64,000 nt of DNA, taken from positions 56,113-120,112 of the forward strand of contig JACQZQ010000035.1 in NCBI GenBank assembly GCA_016213785.1, in the 5' to 3' direction. The translations under genes were made by a program, and so were the position numbers. The notes under the pieces are model-generated. The model saw nothing but the letters and a program-made list of their open reading frames with translations. It ran no database searches and had not been told where the DNA came from. This DNA comes from Acidobacteriota bacterium. GTDB taxonomy: Bacteria; Acidobacteriota; Blastocatellia; Chloracidobacteriales; JADJPF01. Positions within the stretch are counted from its first letter, which is position 1; each line of letters starts with the position of its first letter. Positions 10,279 to 17,369 of the stretch are shown one piece after another.

Positions 10279-11043
10279 TTATTGCTCAAAACGGAAAACC
10301 TGTTTGCCTATTAAAATAATATTTCCATTTGTAAGAATTAACTCGTTTTGGATGCGTTTGTAAATACCATTTTTTGATTGTTCATCAATAAGAAAAAATT
10401 TTTGATTTCTACGAACAATACGAGCATGAAGATTTGACATATAATTGTCGTCAGGAAATGTAATATCTCCACTAGTACGACCAATAAGGAACTGGTCTTC
10501 TGTTATATCATAAATTTCGCTATCTCCGCTATCTTTCATTAATCTTAATTTAGGATGGCTTACTTCAGAACCCATTGCTAAAGTTCTTGATGTTGGGTTT
10601 TGGCAGGAAATACAAATTTCTGCCTCTTTATTATTTGCTTGACCGCAAACAACACAAAAAATTAAGTCTTGTAAAGAATTTGCAACTGTTTTAGTTAAAG
10701 GAGATTTTTCTTTAGAACTGTTAAGGGACTCATTTGCTGGGGTAGATATAGAAGTAGATTCTCTATTACTCTTTATATTTGGCTTAGGTTTTTCTACTAT
10801 AATTATGTTAAAAAGTGGCCCTCCACAACTAGAGCAAAAAGCCCATTTAGCATTATTATTTGTCTGACACGAGGGGCAAATTTTTTTATCTTCTAAAATA
10901 TTGTTCTCATCATAATTAGTAACATAGTTATTACTATTATCATAGTTAGGGTTATAACTAGGCGAATTTACAGACAATGCACAAATATTACAAATTTTAT
11001 TTTGTAAAGGTATCTGTGAGTTACACCTAGGGCAAATACGCAT
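10279..11043 (-). CDS. Triple zinc-ribbon protein with C-terminal FHA domain
   Basis: The 254-residue protein has three separate CxxC-n-CxxC zinc ribbons: C4/C7/C18/C21, C56/C59/C70/C73 and C130/C133/C144/C147. They are joined by Asn/Ser-rich linkers. The C-terminal FHA domain (about 165-254) has R189 in IGRT, S203 and H206 in SNLHA, and N225 in KNGIY, the residues that normally bind phospho-threonine. It probably acts as a soluble adaptor that reads kinase output. It leads the FHA-PP2C pair and is divergent from the E1 gene, with only 147 bases between the two starts. A role in the Ubl pathway is possible but not shown. Confidence 0.88.
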   Translation of the reverse strand: MRICPRCNSQIPLQNKICNICALSVNSPSYNPNYDNSNNYVTNYDENNILEDKKICPSCQTNNNAKWAFCSSCGGPLFNIIIVEKPKPNIKSNRESTSISTPANESLNSSKEKSPLTKTVANSLQDLIFCVVCGQANNKEAEICISCQNPTSRTLAMGSEVSHPKLRLMKDSGDSEIYDITEDQFLIGRTSGDITFPDDNYMSNLHARIVRRNQKFFLIDEQSKNGIYKRIQNELILTNGNIILIGKQVFRFEQ

Positions 11044-11122
11044 AAGGTATTCCTTTTTATTTTATGAATTTAGAATATTAGCATTTTTGTAAGGATTTTT
11101 GTTCAACAAAATCTATTAATTA

Positions 11123-11152
11123 TAGCCATTTTATTAAGAACTAGGATATACT
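11123..11152 (+). promoter_or_regulatory. Possible promoter of the Ubl operon
   Basis: A good -10 hexamer, TATACT (11147-11152), lies 38 bases before the E1 start. The only -35 candidate is TAGCCA (11123-11128), a four-of-six match with an 18-base spacer. The intergenic region is shared with the divergent FHA gene. The call rests on hexamer similarity alone. Confidence 0.3.
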
Positions 11153-11190
11153 CGGAAAAAAAAATATATCAAGTTTTTCTAGGGGCTAAA

Positions 11191-12459
11191 ATGGTATTTC
11201 AACTTAAAGAACAAAATGTAGATGAAGACGATCCATTTGAAAGACAAAGGCGTATTGAATGGTGGGATCAAAATACCTTACGTAAATCTAAAATGATGAT
11301 TATTGGGGCAGGTGCTTTAGGTAATGAAACTCTAAAGAATTTAGCACTCCTTGGAGTAGGGGGACTTTTTATTGTTGATTTTGATACTATTTCTGGCTCA
11401 AATTTAAGCCGAACTGTACTATTTCGTAAGCAAGATATTGGTAGAGAAAAAGCTGCTGCTGCTGCTGAAGCTATAAAGGATTTAGCCTTAGAGTCAAGCG
11501 CTAAGGTAGAATATTTTCATGGTGATATGGTATGGGATTTAGGTTTAGGCGTTTATAGAAGGATGAATGTAGTTTTAAGCTGTGTTGATAATGATGAAGC
11601 TAGACTTGCAACAAATCGCGCTTGTCGTAGTGTTGGAGTTCCTTGGATAAATGCAGGTATTTTAGGACTTTCTGGGAATGTAATGATTTTTGGTAAAGAA
11701 GGGGTTTGTTATGAATGTAATGTTACTCCAGAACAAATTGAAGATGCACGCTCGCGTTATGATAGCTGTGAGAGTGTAAGAAAAAGGTTTTTACAAGAAG
11801 AAAAAATGCCCACTGTCCAAGTAACTTCAGCTTTAATATCAGCACTTCAAGTTCAAGAAGCAATAAAATTAATTCATAATCAACAGCCAGCTATTGGTAA
11901 GCGCATTGCTGTTAATGGTTTAACTAATGGGTTTTTACTTATTACTTTACAACCTCTAGATGAATGTTTAGCTCATGGGAGTTATGAAAATATTAAGGAG
12001 TTACCCTTAAGTGCTCATGAAAACACCTTAGAAGAGCTATTTTTAGCTATTGAAGAAAATTTAGGAGAAGGTGTAACTTTAGACTTAGGGCGTAGATTTA
12101 TATTAGAGATTCGTTGTCGCTATTGTGGTAAAATATTGCCGTTAATGCGACCAGCACACCGTATTTTTGATGATGAATTAATTTGTAATAGCTGTAGTGC
12201 AAATACAGAGCAACACACTCATAGTCCTTTAGAGAGAATAGAAGGTTTAACTAGTAAAATAGATGATCAAACTTATGTTAAAAGCGTTTCTCGTTTTTCA
12301 CGTAAGGAAATCCCTAATGAGCTTTTGGGCTTAAAACTTTGGGATTTAGGAGTCCCTCCTCTACATATTCTGTCTGCAATTGGGGCTAACAACGAACAAA
12401 AAGCTTTTGAATTAACTGCTGACTCTGTTAAAGTACTAGGTAATTTAATTAGTATTTAA
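11191..12459 (+). CDS. E1-like ubiquitin-activating enzyme (ThiF/HesA/MoeB fold) with extra C-terminal zinc domain
   Basis: It is predicted to adenylate the Ubl C-terminus and pass it on as a thioester. The nucleotide site is GAGALG (39-44), DFD (63-65), NLSR (71-74) and D133 in CVDNDEA. C173 and C176 (CYEC) match the first zinc pair of MoeB-type enzymes. A helical insertion at about 178-206 holds C193, the best candidate for the catalytic cysteine. The fold resumes at PTVQVTSALISALQVQEAIKL, the usual crossover helix. Beyond residue 230 there is an added domain with C309/C312 and C332/C335 and a WDLGVPPLHIL segment. At 422 residues it is longer than MoeB, with a single adenylation domain. It is the first gene of the operon and 177 bases separate it from the next. 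A sulfur-carrier role is less likely because E2 and JAMM genes follow. Confidence 0.92.
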   Translation: MVFQLKEQNVDEDDPFERQRRIEWWDQNTLRKSKMMIIGAGALGNETLKNLALLGVGGLFIVDFDTISGSNLSRTVLFRKQDIGREKAAAAAEAIKDLALESSAKVEYFHGDMVWDLGLGVYRRMNVVLSCVDNDEARLATNRACRSVGVPWINAGILGLSGNVMIFGKEGVCYECNVTPEQIEDARSRYDSCESVRKRFLQEEKMPTVQVTSALISALQVQEAIKLIHNQQPAIGKRIAVNGLTNGFLLITLQPLDECLAHGSYENIKELPLSAHENTLEELFLAIEENLGEGVTLDLGRRFILEIRCRYCGKILPLMRPAHRIFDDELICNSCSANTEQHTHSPLERIEGLTSKIDDQTYVKSVSRFSRKEIPNELLGLKLWDLGVPPLHILSAIGANNEQKAFELTADSVKVLGNLISI

Positions 12460-12563
12460 GTAATTTAATTAGATTTCATGCTTTTGACTTAAACTAAATG
12501 TTATAGCTAGTGTTTCAGTGCTGGCTATTGTGATTAAATTAGTTTAAAATGCCAAACCGGCAC

Positions 12564-12591
12564 TTGACAATTAATGATTAAAATCTAACAC
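12564..12591 (+). promoter_or_regulatory. Possible internal promoter before the zinc-protein/Ubl/E2/JAMM genes
   Basis: A perfect -35 hexamer TTGACA (12564-12569) lies in the 177-base gap after the E1 gene. A weak -10 TAACAC (12586-12591) follows at 16 bases. If real, it would allow the modifier and E2 to be expressed above the level of the E1. Confidence 0.35.
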
Positions 12592-12636
12592 TAGGCTAAA
12601 TGTTTAAATTGTGTTAAACATAAAAAAGAGGTACTT

Positions 12637-12933
12637 ATGGACTTCATGGCTTTTTTGTTTGGAGTGCTTTTTCTCGGCTATCTAGGTATAAATATTTGGG
12701 ATCGCTGGGAAGAGCGTCGTAATAGCCTCTTTACAGAAGATGGTAGATTTTTGCGTCACCAATTCTTACGAGCACTTATTTATTCTCAAGAGCCTATTGA
12801 GTATTTATCACCAAATGCTAAGTTTGCTATTCAACAATCTAGATCGGCTGATCGTTGTGAAGTTTGTCACCAACCAGATTGTTTTGATATTGAAGTAAGT
12901 TTTTGTTATCGGTGTAATCACCGCACCTTGTGA
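12637..12933 (+). CDS. Small membrane-anchored zinc-binding protein in the Ubl operon (candidate E3 or adaptor)
   Basis: The protein has 98 residues. The N-terminus is one hydrophobic helix (FMAFLFGVLFLGYLGINIW, about 3-21) followed by a basic stretch (EERR), which favours a cytoplasmic C-terminus. The C-terminal 25 residues form a metal site, CEVC (C74, C77) with CYRC (C90, C93), plus H78, C82 and H95 nearby. This reads best as a single zinc ribbon, and a full two-zinc RING would need eight ligands. The stop overlaps a possible GTG start of the Ubl frame. It sits between E1 and Ubl genes, which suggests a place in the pathway such as E3-like recruiter or membrane anchor. I know of no named family for it. 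Confidence 0.75.
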   Translation: MDFMAFLFGVLFLGYLGINIWDRWEERRNSLFTEDGRFLRHQFLRALIYSQEPIEYLSPNAKFAIQQSRSADRCEVCHQPDCFDIEVSFCYRCNHRTL

Positions 12934-12945
12934 TCCTAAAAAATC

Positions 12946-12952
12946 AAGGAGA
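12946..12952 (+). promoter_or_regulatory. Strong ribosome binding site that sets the Ubl start
   Basis: AAGGAGA lies seven bases before the ATG at 12960. It decides for this ATG over an in-frame GTG at 12930 that overlaps the previous stop. It is the best Shine-Dalgarno sequence in the operon and suggests high Ubl output. Confidence 0.8.
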
Positions 12953-12959
12953 TTTTTCC

Positions 12960-13208
12960 ATGCCAGATATTGATGTCACCTTCCGCAATGAGAACAATGG
13001 TAAAGAAGTTGAGGTGACAGTTTCCGACGATATGCCTGCAGATGCAATTTTGCGTAATTTGGCGGAAGCTGGCTTGATTCCAAACACCCCAGGTACAGCA
13101 CTTGTTTATCGTGGTATGCAACTACGACCTAATCAATCATTAGCACAATTTGGTGTTGCTAGTGGTGATGTTGTAAGCATATTCTTAAATACACGCGGCG
13201 GCGCTTAA
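12960..13208 (+). CDS. Ubiquitin-like modifier protein ending in Gly-Gly-Ala
   Basis: It is an 82-residue beta-grasp protein. The pattern is that of ubiquitin: a beta hairpin (IDVTFRNENNGKEVEVTVSD), a helix (ADAILRNLAEAG), then ALVYRGMQLRPNQSLAQFGV and a last strand GDVVSIFLN. The RGMQLRPNQSLAQFGVASGD stretch closely parallels the ubiquitin loop with a stated-gene order of reduced size. The C-terminus is TRGGA, so one residue must be removed to expose the di-glycine. The JAMM peptidase encoded two genes downstream is the obvious processing enzyme. The ORF can be extended to a GTG at 12930, but the AAGGAGA site supports the ATG. The gene is flanked by the zinc-protein and E2 genes. It is unlike ThiS or MoaD in context because no thiamine or molybdopterin gene is near. 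Confidence 0.92.
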   Translation: MPDIDVTFRNENNGKEVEVTVSDDMPADAILRNLAEAGLIPNTPGTALVYRGMQLRPNQSLAQFGVASGDVVSIFLNTRGGA

Positions 13209-13238
13209 AGGTCAAAATTTTTTCGTTGAGGTCCGACT

Positions 13239-13832
13239 ATGGCAACACCAGAAGATGTTAGGCGGGCTCGCTTAGAGGCCGACTATGAAGAAATGAAGTC
13301 TATTCGTGGTAATGTCATTAGCTGGCAAGCTTATGGCAATCCGCCACATGAGTACATTGTCAGCTATAATATTCGTAGCTATATAAACACTTCTTTGACC
13401 CGTGATGAACATAGAATACGAATAATCCTTTCTCCAAGCCATCCATTTGAAAAACCTGTTGTAATGATGCATGAAATGGTGCCAATTTTTCATCCCCATG
13501 TTTGGCCGGATGGAAAAGTCTGTATTGGCGGTTGGGATTATAGAGAAGGTCTAGGATCCTTTGTTGTAAAGCTTGCTAGGCTTTTTCAATATGACCCTGA
13601 TCTAGTAGACCCTTACTCTATTGCTAATTACAATGCTGCTGACTGGTACTATGCTAACCCAACACTATTTCCTTCTGATAGGCAAATACTTCCTGTTCCA
13701 GGCCGAGAACCAGCACCATCACAGACTTTTCAGGTTAAAAAAGTATCAGATTCTCCTAGTGGAACGGCTAACCCTCCACAGCCTCCACAACCTCCTCCAC
13801 CTCCAAGACGTACTTTCTTGATTAGGAAATAA
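13239..13832 (+). CDS. E2-like ubiquitin-conjugating enzyme
   Basis: It is predicted to take the Ubl from E1 on Cys95 and transfer it to target lysines. The UBC fold is visible in the order helix 1 (about 3-23), the strands YIVSYNIRSYI and HRIRIILSPSHPF, then P-rich HPHVWPDGKVCIGG with C95. Eukaryotic E2s have HPN eight to ten residues before this cysteine; here the motif is H85-P86-H87, an Asn-to-His change. A WYYANP segment (136-141) closes the core at about residue 150. Residues 155-197 are a flexible tail with a proline run (PPQPPQPPPPP) and a basic end. It starts 30 bases after the Ubl stop and ends five bases before the JAMM gene, so the genes are co-transcribed. Confidence 0.92.
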   Translation: MATPEDVRRARLEADYEEMKSIRGNVISWQAYGNPPHEYIVSYNIRSYINTSLTRDEHRIRIILSPSHPFEKPVVMMHEMVPIFHPHVWPDGKVCIGGWDYREGLGSFVVKLARLFQYDPDLVDPYSIANYNAADWYYANPTLFPSDRQILPVPGREPAPSQTFQVKKVSDSPSGTANPPQPPQPPPPPRRTFLIRK

Positions 13833-13837
13833 AGCTT

Positions 13838-14569
13838 ATGAAGTTTGTAATTAAGAAAGTTAATGAAGTAGAACCTATAAAAAGGCGACTTCCTGAAATC
13901 CTAGAGATTGAAGGTGAAATCCCAACAGAGGAATTTCGTATATTTTTGTCTAAACAAGCTAGAGAAAAAATATTTATTGCTGGTTCTCATAACCCTGATG
14001 GGGTTGCTTCAATTTATCGCCGAGAAAATGAACGCGGGGGAGTTCTATTAGGAAATCTTTACTATGATGAGGTCAATGGACAGAAGGTAACTTATACTGC
14101 TGTAACTGATATTATGCCTGCCGAAGAAGCACAAGCTGGGTCAACTCATGTGGAATTTGATGGGGGCATGCTTAAAAGAGTTATGGAAGAAGCCAGTGAT
14201 TATATTCAAAAAACAGGCCAAAATGCTCGTATTGTAGGCTGGTATCATACTCACCCTGGTTTTGGGGTTTTTATGTCTGGTACAGATCAAAATACGCAAC
14301 GTCAAATTTATGGTACTGATTGGCATGTAGCTATAGTATTTGATCCTATTCGCCGAGACTATGGTATTTTCTATGGAAAAGACTCTGCTCCTGCAACGGG
14401 TTGGGCTATTTTTGACTTAACTGCAGAAGGCTTTCCCCCACCTATGAAGCTAAGACTTAGAGTTAATAATGTTACTAATCGTCAAGTAGAAGAAGATTTT
14501 CTACAACTTAAAGCAGCATTGTTAGAAGAATTTAGAGAAATGTTTGATCCAGTTAAGGATATAATTTAA
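13838..14569 (+). CDS. JAMM/MPN-domain metalloprotease (Ubl processing and deconjugation)
   Basis: This is a zinc isopeptidase of 243 residues. The signature is complete: H137-T-H139, seven residues, S147, two residues, D150 (HTHPGFGVFMSGTD). A glutamate lies upstream in ENERGGVLLG (E65 is best placed as the general base). The LLGNLYY and AEEAQAGSTHVEF strands fit the MPN fold. The usual role would be to trim the Ubl precursor after Gly-Gly and to remove Ubl from targets. It is the last gene of the tight cluster and starts six bases after the E2 stop. There is no signal peptide, so it acts in the cytoplasm. A simple cell-wall or NlpC role is not supported by the context. Confidence 0.93.
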   Translation: MKFVIKKVNEVEPIKRRLPEILEIEGEIPTEEFRIFLSKQAREKIFIAGSHNPDGVASIYRRENERGGVLLGNLYYDEVNGQKVTYTAVTDIMPAEEAQAGSTHVEFDGGMLKRVMEEASDYIQKTGQNARIVGWYHTHPGFGVFMSGTDQNTQRQIYGTDWHVAIVFDPIRRDYGIFYGKDSAPATGWAIFDLTAEGFPPPMKLRLRVNNVTNRQVEEDFLQLKAALLEEFREMFDPVKDII

Positions 14570-14732
14570 CCTTTTACATTTAAGTATTTTTAATTAATTA
14601 CTAAAAGTTAATTACTAAAAATTCTTAAGATTTTCTTAAAACTAGATGTCTTTGTCTTCAAAAGTAAATTTTCTTAAAAATTAATTAACAAAAGTTAAAG
14701 TACTTTAAGAAACTTAAAGGTGATAGGATAGT

Positions 14733-15800
14733 ATGGACAATAAGTTAGATAATGTTCTTGTAACAGATCTAGAAAAGCTAGAAAAGCTAGAAAAGCTAGA
14801 GAATGGTCTAAATACAAAATCTGACGAAAAAAGTACAATTTCCGATTGGCTAGAAGAAAAACTCTTTGATGCAATTAGAGTTGTAAGCCTAGAGAAGATA
14901 GCAAAAATTAATGAGCAGATAGATAATCATTATGTTGCCTCAATTGTTTATAAAGAGCTAAAGAGAAACTTAGAAGAGAGAGAAAATCTAGTAAAAGAAT
15001 TTAAGGCTAAACTTATATCAACCTATGATAAAGGGCAGGCTTTTGCTGAGCAGAAAAAATTACTTGAAGTAAAACTAGAAAAACTAGTTTCTAAACAAAA
15101 AGATTGCTTAAAGGAATATCAAGAAGGTGTACAGGAATTAGAAGAAGAAGTAACAGAAATAGATAATCAAATCTCTGAACTAGAAAAACAAATAGTTGAA
15201 CTGCAAAGACGTAAATCAGAAATAGCAGAACAACAAGAAGTTCGCCTAAAAGACCAGGATGCTACCCAACTAGAATTACAATCACAAATTGATATATTAG
15301 AAAAAGATGTTACTACTCTACAAAAACAACATTCTGATATTGAAGAAGAAATAAAACAAATGCCTCCCCCAGAGAACTTAACTGCTTTAGATGGAAAAAT
15401 AGAAGATCTTATTCATCATATTTGCTCTATTTTTGAAACTCCTACTACAGACCTAACAAATAAAGAAACCACCCCTATTTTTCAGCTTGACCCTTGGGCT
15501 ACAGAAGAAAATCAAGGTCTTGCACAAATCTTAATTCCTGTGGGAGCAAAACAAATAATTTTATCTCTTCATACTCCAGGAGATAAAATCTTTGAACGCT
15601 ATGGTGCAGAACTCTACTCATCTAATGGACGACGTGTTTGGAATAGCGATAAATTAGAAATAAATGGTAGAACTATAGTAATTACCTTTAACTCTACATT
15701 CTTTCTTTCAGATGATTATGAAATGAGACTAAAAGGCCGTAATTCTGAACGCAGTTATACTCCTATAGCAGAATATTATTTTCACGTTAATAAAAAATAA
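14733..15800 (+). CDS. Long coiled-coil protein with C-terminal beta domain
   Basis: The gene lies 163 bases after the JAMM gene on the same strand. Residues about 20-215 are almost pure heptad coiled coil rich in Glu, Lys and Leu. The C-terminal 110 residues look like a beta-sandwich, with segments such as QILIPVGAKQIILSLHTPGD and RTIVITFNSTFFLSDDYEMRL. There is no signal peptide or membrane helix. The N-terminus contains a 9-base DNA repeat that encodes KLEKLEKLE. I do not recognise the family. The position suggests either the last member of the Ubl operon or a separate gene, since there is no clear terminator in the gap. Confidence 0.65.
   Translation: MDNKLDNVLVTDLEKLEKLEKLENGLNTKSDEKSTISDWLEEKLFDAIRVVSLEKIAKINEQIDNHYVASIVYKELKRNLEERENLVKEFKAKLISTYDKGQAFAEQKKLLEVKLEKLVSKQKDCLKEYQEGVQELEEEVTEIDNQISELEKQIVELQRRKSEIAEQQEVRLKDQDATQLELQSQIDILEKDVTTLQKQHSDIEEEIKQMPPPENLTALDGKIEDLIHHICSIFETPTTDLTNKETTPIFQLDPWATEENQGLAQILIPVGAKQIILSLHTPGDKIFERYGAELYSSNGRRVWNSDKLEINGRTIVITFNSTFFLSDDYEMRLKGRNSERSYTPIAEYYFHVNKK
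14769..14795 (+). repeat. Three tandem 9-base units in the coiled-coil gene
   Basis: CTAGAAAAG occurs three times in a row and a fourth copy is degenerate. The units are in frame, so copy-number change would add or remove three residues without breaking the gene. Confidence 0.9.
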
Positions 15801-15893
15801 TATAACATTACTAACTAAGAACTAATATTACATATGATTTGATAAGAAATAAATTGGCTTAAAGAATTTATTCTCCAGCCAAAGGCGGGTTTT

Positions 15894-17069
15894 ATGAAAA
15901 TATCTGGTTGGAAAAAAGTTGTCCTCTATAGCTTTCTTTTTCTTATAGGTATTTTAGTTGCTTTCTTTTTTATTGCTCCAGGTCAAGTTGAAGAAAGTAA
16001 TAATAAAGTATTAAATCGTCCTCCATATTTTGCATCTGATAAAGCGAAAAACTTACATAAGACGTTAATAATAGGTGATTTACACGCAGATTCTCTTTTA
16101 TGGGATCGTAATTTACTTAAGTTAGGTTTAAGAGGGCAGGTAGATATTCCTAGGCTAATAGAAGGAAATGTTGCAATACAGGGTTTTACTGTAGTAACTA
16201 AAACCCCTCGTAAATTAAATATAGAAAGAAATGATGATAAAACGGACAATATACTTTTACTTGCTTTATGTGAAAGGTGGCCTATTTCTACTTGGACTAG
16301 TTTAACTGAAAGGGCTTTATTTCAATCAAAAAAGCTACACACATTTGCAAATGATTCTCAAGGGAAATTCCGTATTATTAAGACAAAAACAGATCTGGAA
16401 AACTACCTAAGAGAAAGAGAAAGCCAATCTAATATTACCGCAGGTTTTCTTGGTATAGAAGGGGCACATGCATTAGATGGGGAAATTGCTAATGTAGATA
16501 TTCTTTTTGATGCAGGTTTTCGTATGATGGCACCTACACATTTTTTTGATAATGATATAGGTGGTTCTGCTCATGGTCTAGAAAAGAGAGGGCTAAGCGA
16601 TTTAGGTAAAGAAATGATAAAAAAAATGCAAGCAAAACATATGATTGTTGATCTAGCTCATGCTTCCTCAAAAACAATAGACGATGTTTTAGCTATTGCA
16701 ACTAGCCCAATAGTTGTTTCTCATACAGGTGTAAAAGGAACTTGTAATAACAATCGTAATCTTTCTGATGAACAAATTAAAAATATTGCTCACACAAAAG
16801 GACTTATAGCTATTGGTTTTTGGGATACTGCTGTTTGTGGTAAAGATGCTAAAGCAATTGCTAAAGCAATCGGCTATGTTGTTGATTTAGTTGGTGCTGA
16901 CTATGTTGCATTAGGCTCAGATTTTGATGGTGCTGTTACAGTTCCTTTTGATAGTACGGGAATTGTCCAAATTACAGATGCTTTACTAGAAATAGGTCTA
17001 TCAGAAGAAGAAATAAGAAAAATAATGGGTCAAAACCTTCTTAGAGTATTAAAAGAAACTCTCCCTTAA
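15894..17069 (+). CDS. Membrane dipeptidase (peptidase M19 family)
   Basis: This is a zinc dipeptidase of the renal-dipeptidase type that cleaves dipeptides. Motifs in order are GDLHADSLLW (H64, D66), IEGAHAL (bridging Glu), VDLAHAS, VVSHTGVK and LGSDFDG. These cover the two-metal site of the family. Residues 7-28 are a hydrophobic helix, so the enzyme is probably anchored in the membrane or exported. The length of 391 residues is normal for the family plus the anchor. It is preceded by a 93-base gap and followed by a 300-base non-coding gap, so it is probably a single-gene unit. Confidence 0.92.
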   Translation: MKISGWKKVVLYSFLFLIGILVAFFFIAPGQVEESNNKVLNRPPYFASDKAKNLHKTLIIGDLHADSLLWDRNLLKLGLRGQVDIPRLIEGNVAIQGFTVVTKTPRKLNIERNDDKTDNILLLALCERWPISTWTSLTERALFQSKKLHTFANDSQGKFRIIKTKTDLENYLRERESQSNITAGFLGIEGAHALDGEIANVDILFDAGFRMMAPTHFFDNDIGGSAHGLEKRGLSDLGKEMIKKMQAKHMIVDLAHASSKTIDDVLAIATSPIVVSHTGVKGTCNNNRNLSDEQIKNIAHTKGLIAIGFWDTAVCGKDAKAIAKAIGYVVDLVGADYVALGSDFDGAVTVPFDSTGIVQITDALLEIGLSEEEIRKIMGQNLLRVLKETLP

Positions 17070-17369
17070 TTATTTAACTTTAGATAAGTTATATTTTTAT
17101 TAAGTAGTAAAAAGCTAATTTTGTTGGCTAGACTATCCTTTAGATTAATAGTAAAATCCCAGTTATTTCCAATTAAAGTTTACATTCCAGAAAATACTAA
17201 TAGTATGTTTACAGAATATCAAATATATTCTCTATACTCTGTATTACACACATTAAAGTAGTTCAATTTACGTAACATTATTTGTAAGTGATTGCAGTTA
17301 ATTGATTTTTTAACAGTCTAAAAAAATTTAGAAGGTTTTTAGATCAAAATATATTTTAGAGGTAAAATT
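17070..17369. other. 300-base non-coding gap
   Basis: AT-rich, with no open frame or RNA gene. No promoter or clear terminator hairpin stands out. Confidence 0.5.

Noticed and set aside
8905..11043. FHA/PP2C as part of a type VI secretion system
   Set aside because: No Tss, Hcp, VgrG or ClpV genes are present in the window.
11191..13208. E1 and Ubl as a thiamine or molybdopterin sulfur-carrier pair
   Set aside because: E2 and JAMM genes follow, the Ubl has a residue after Gly-Gly, and no thi or moa genes are nearby.
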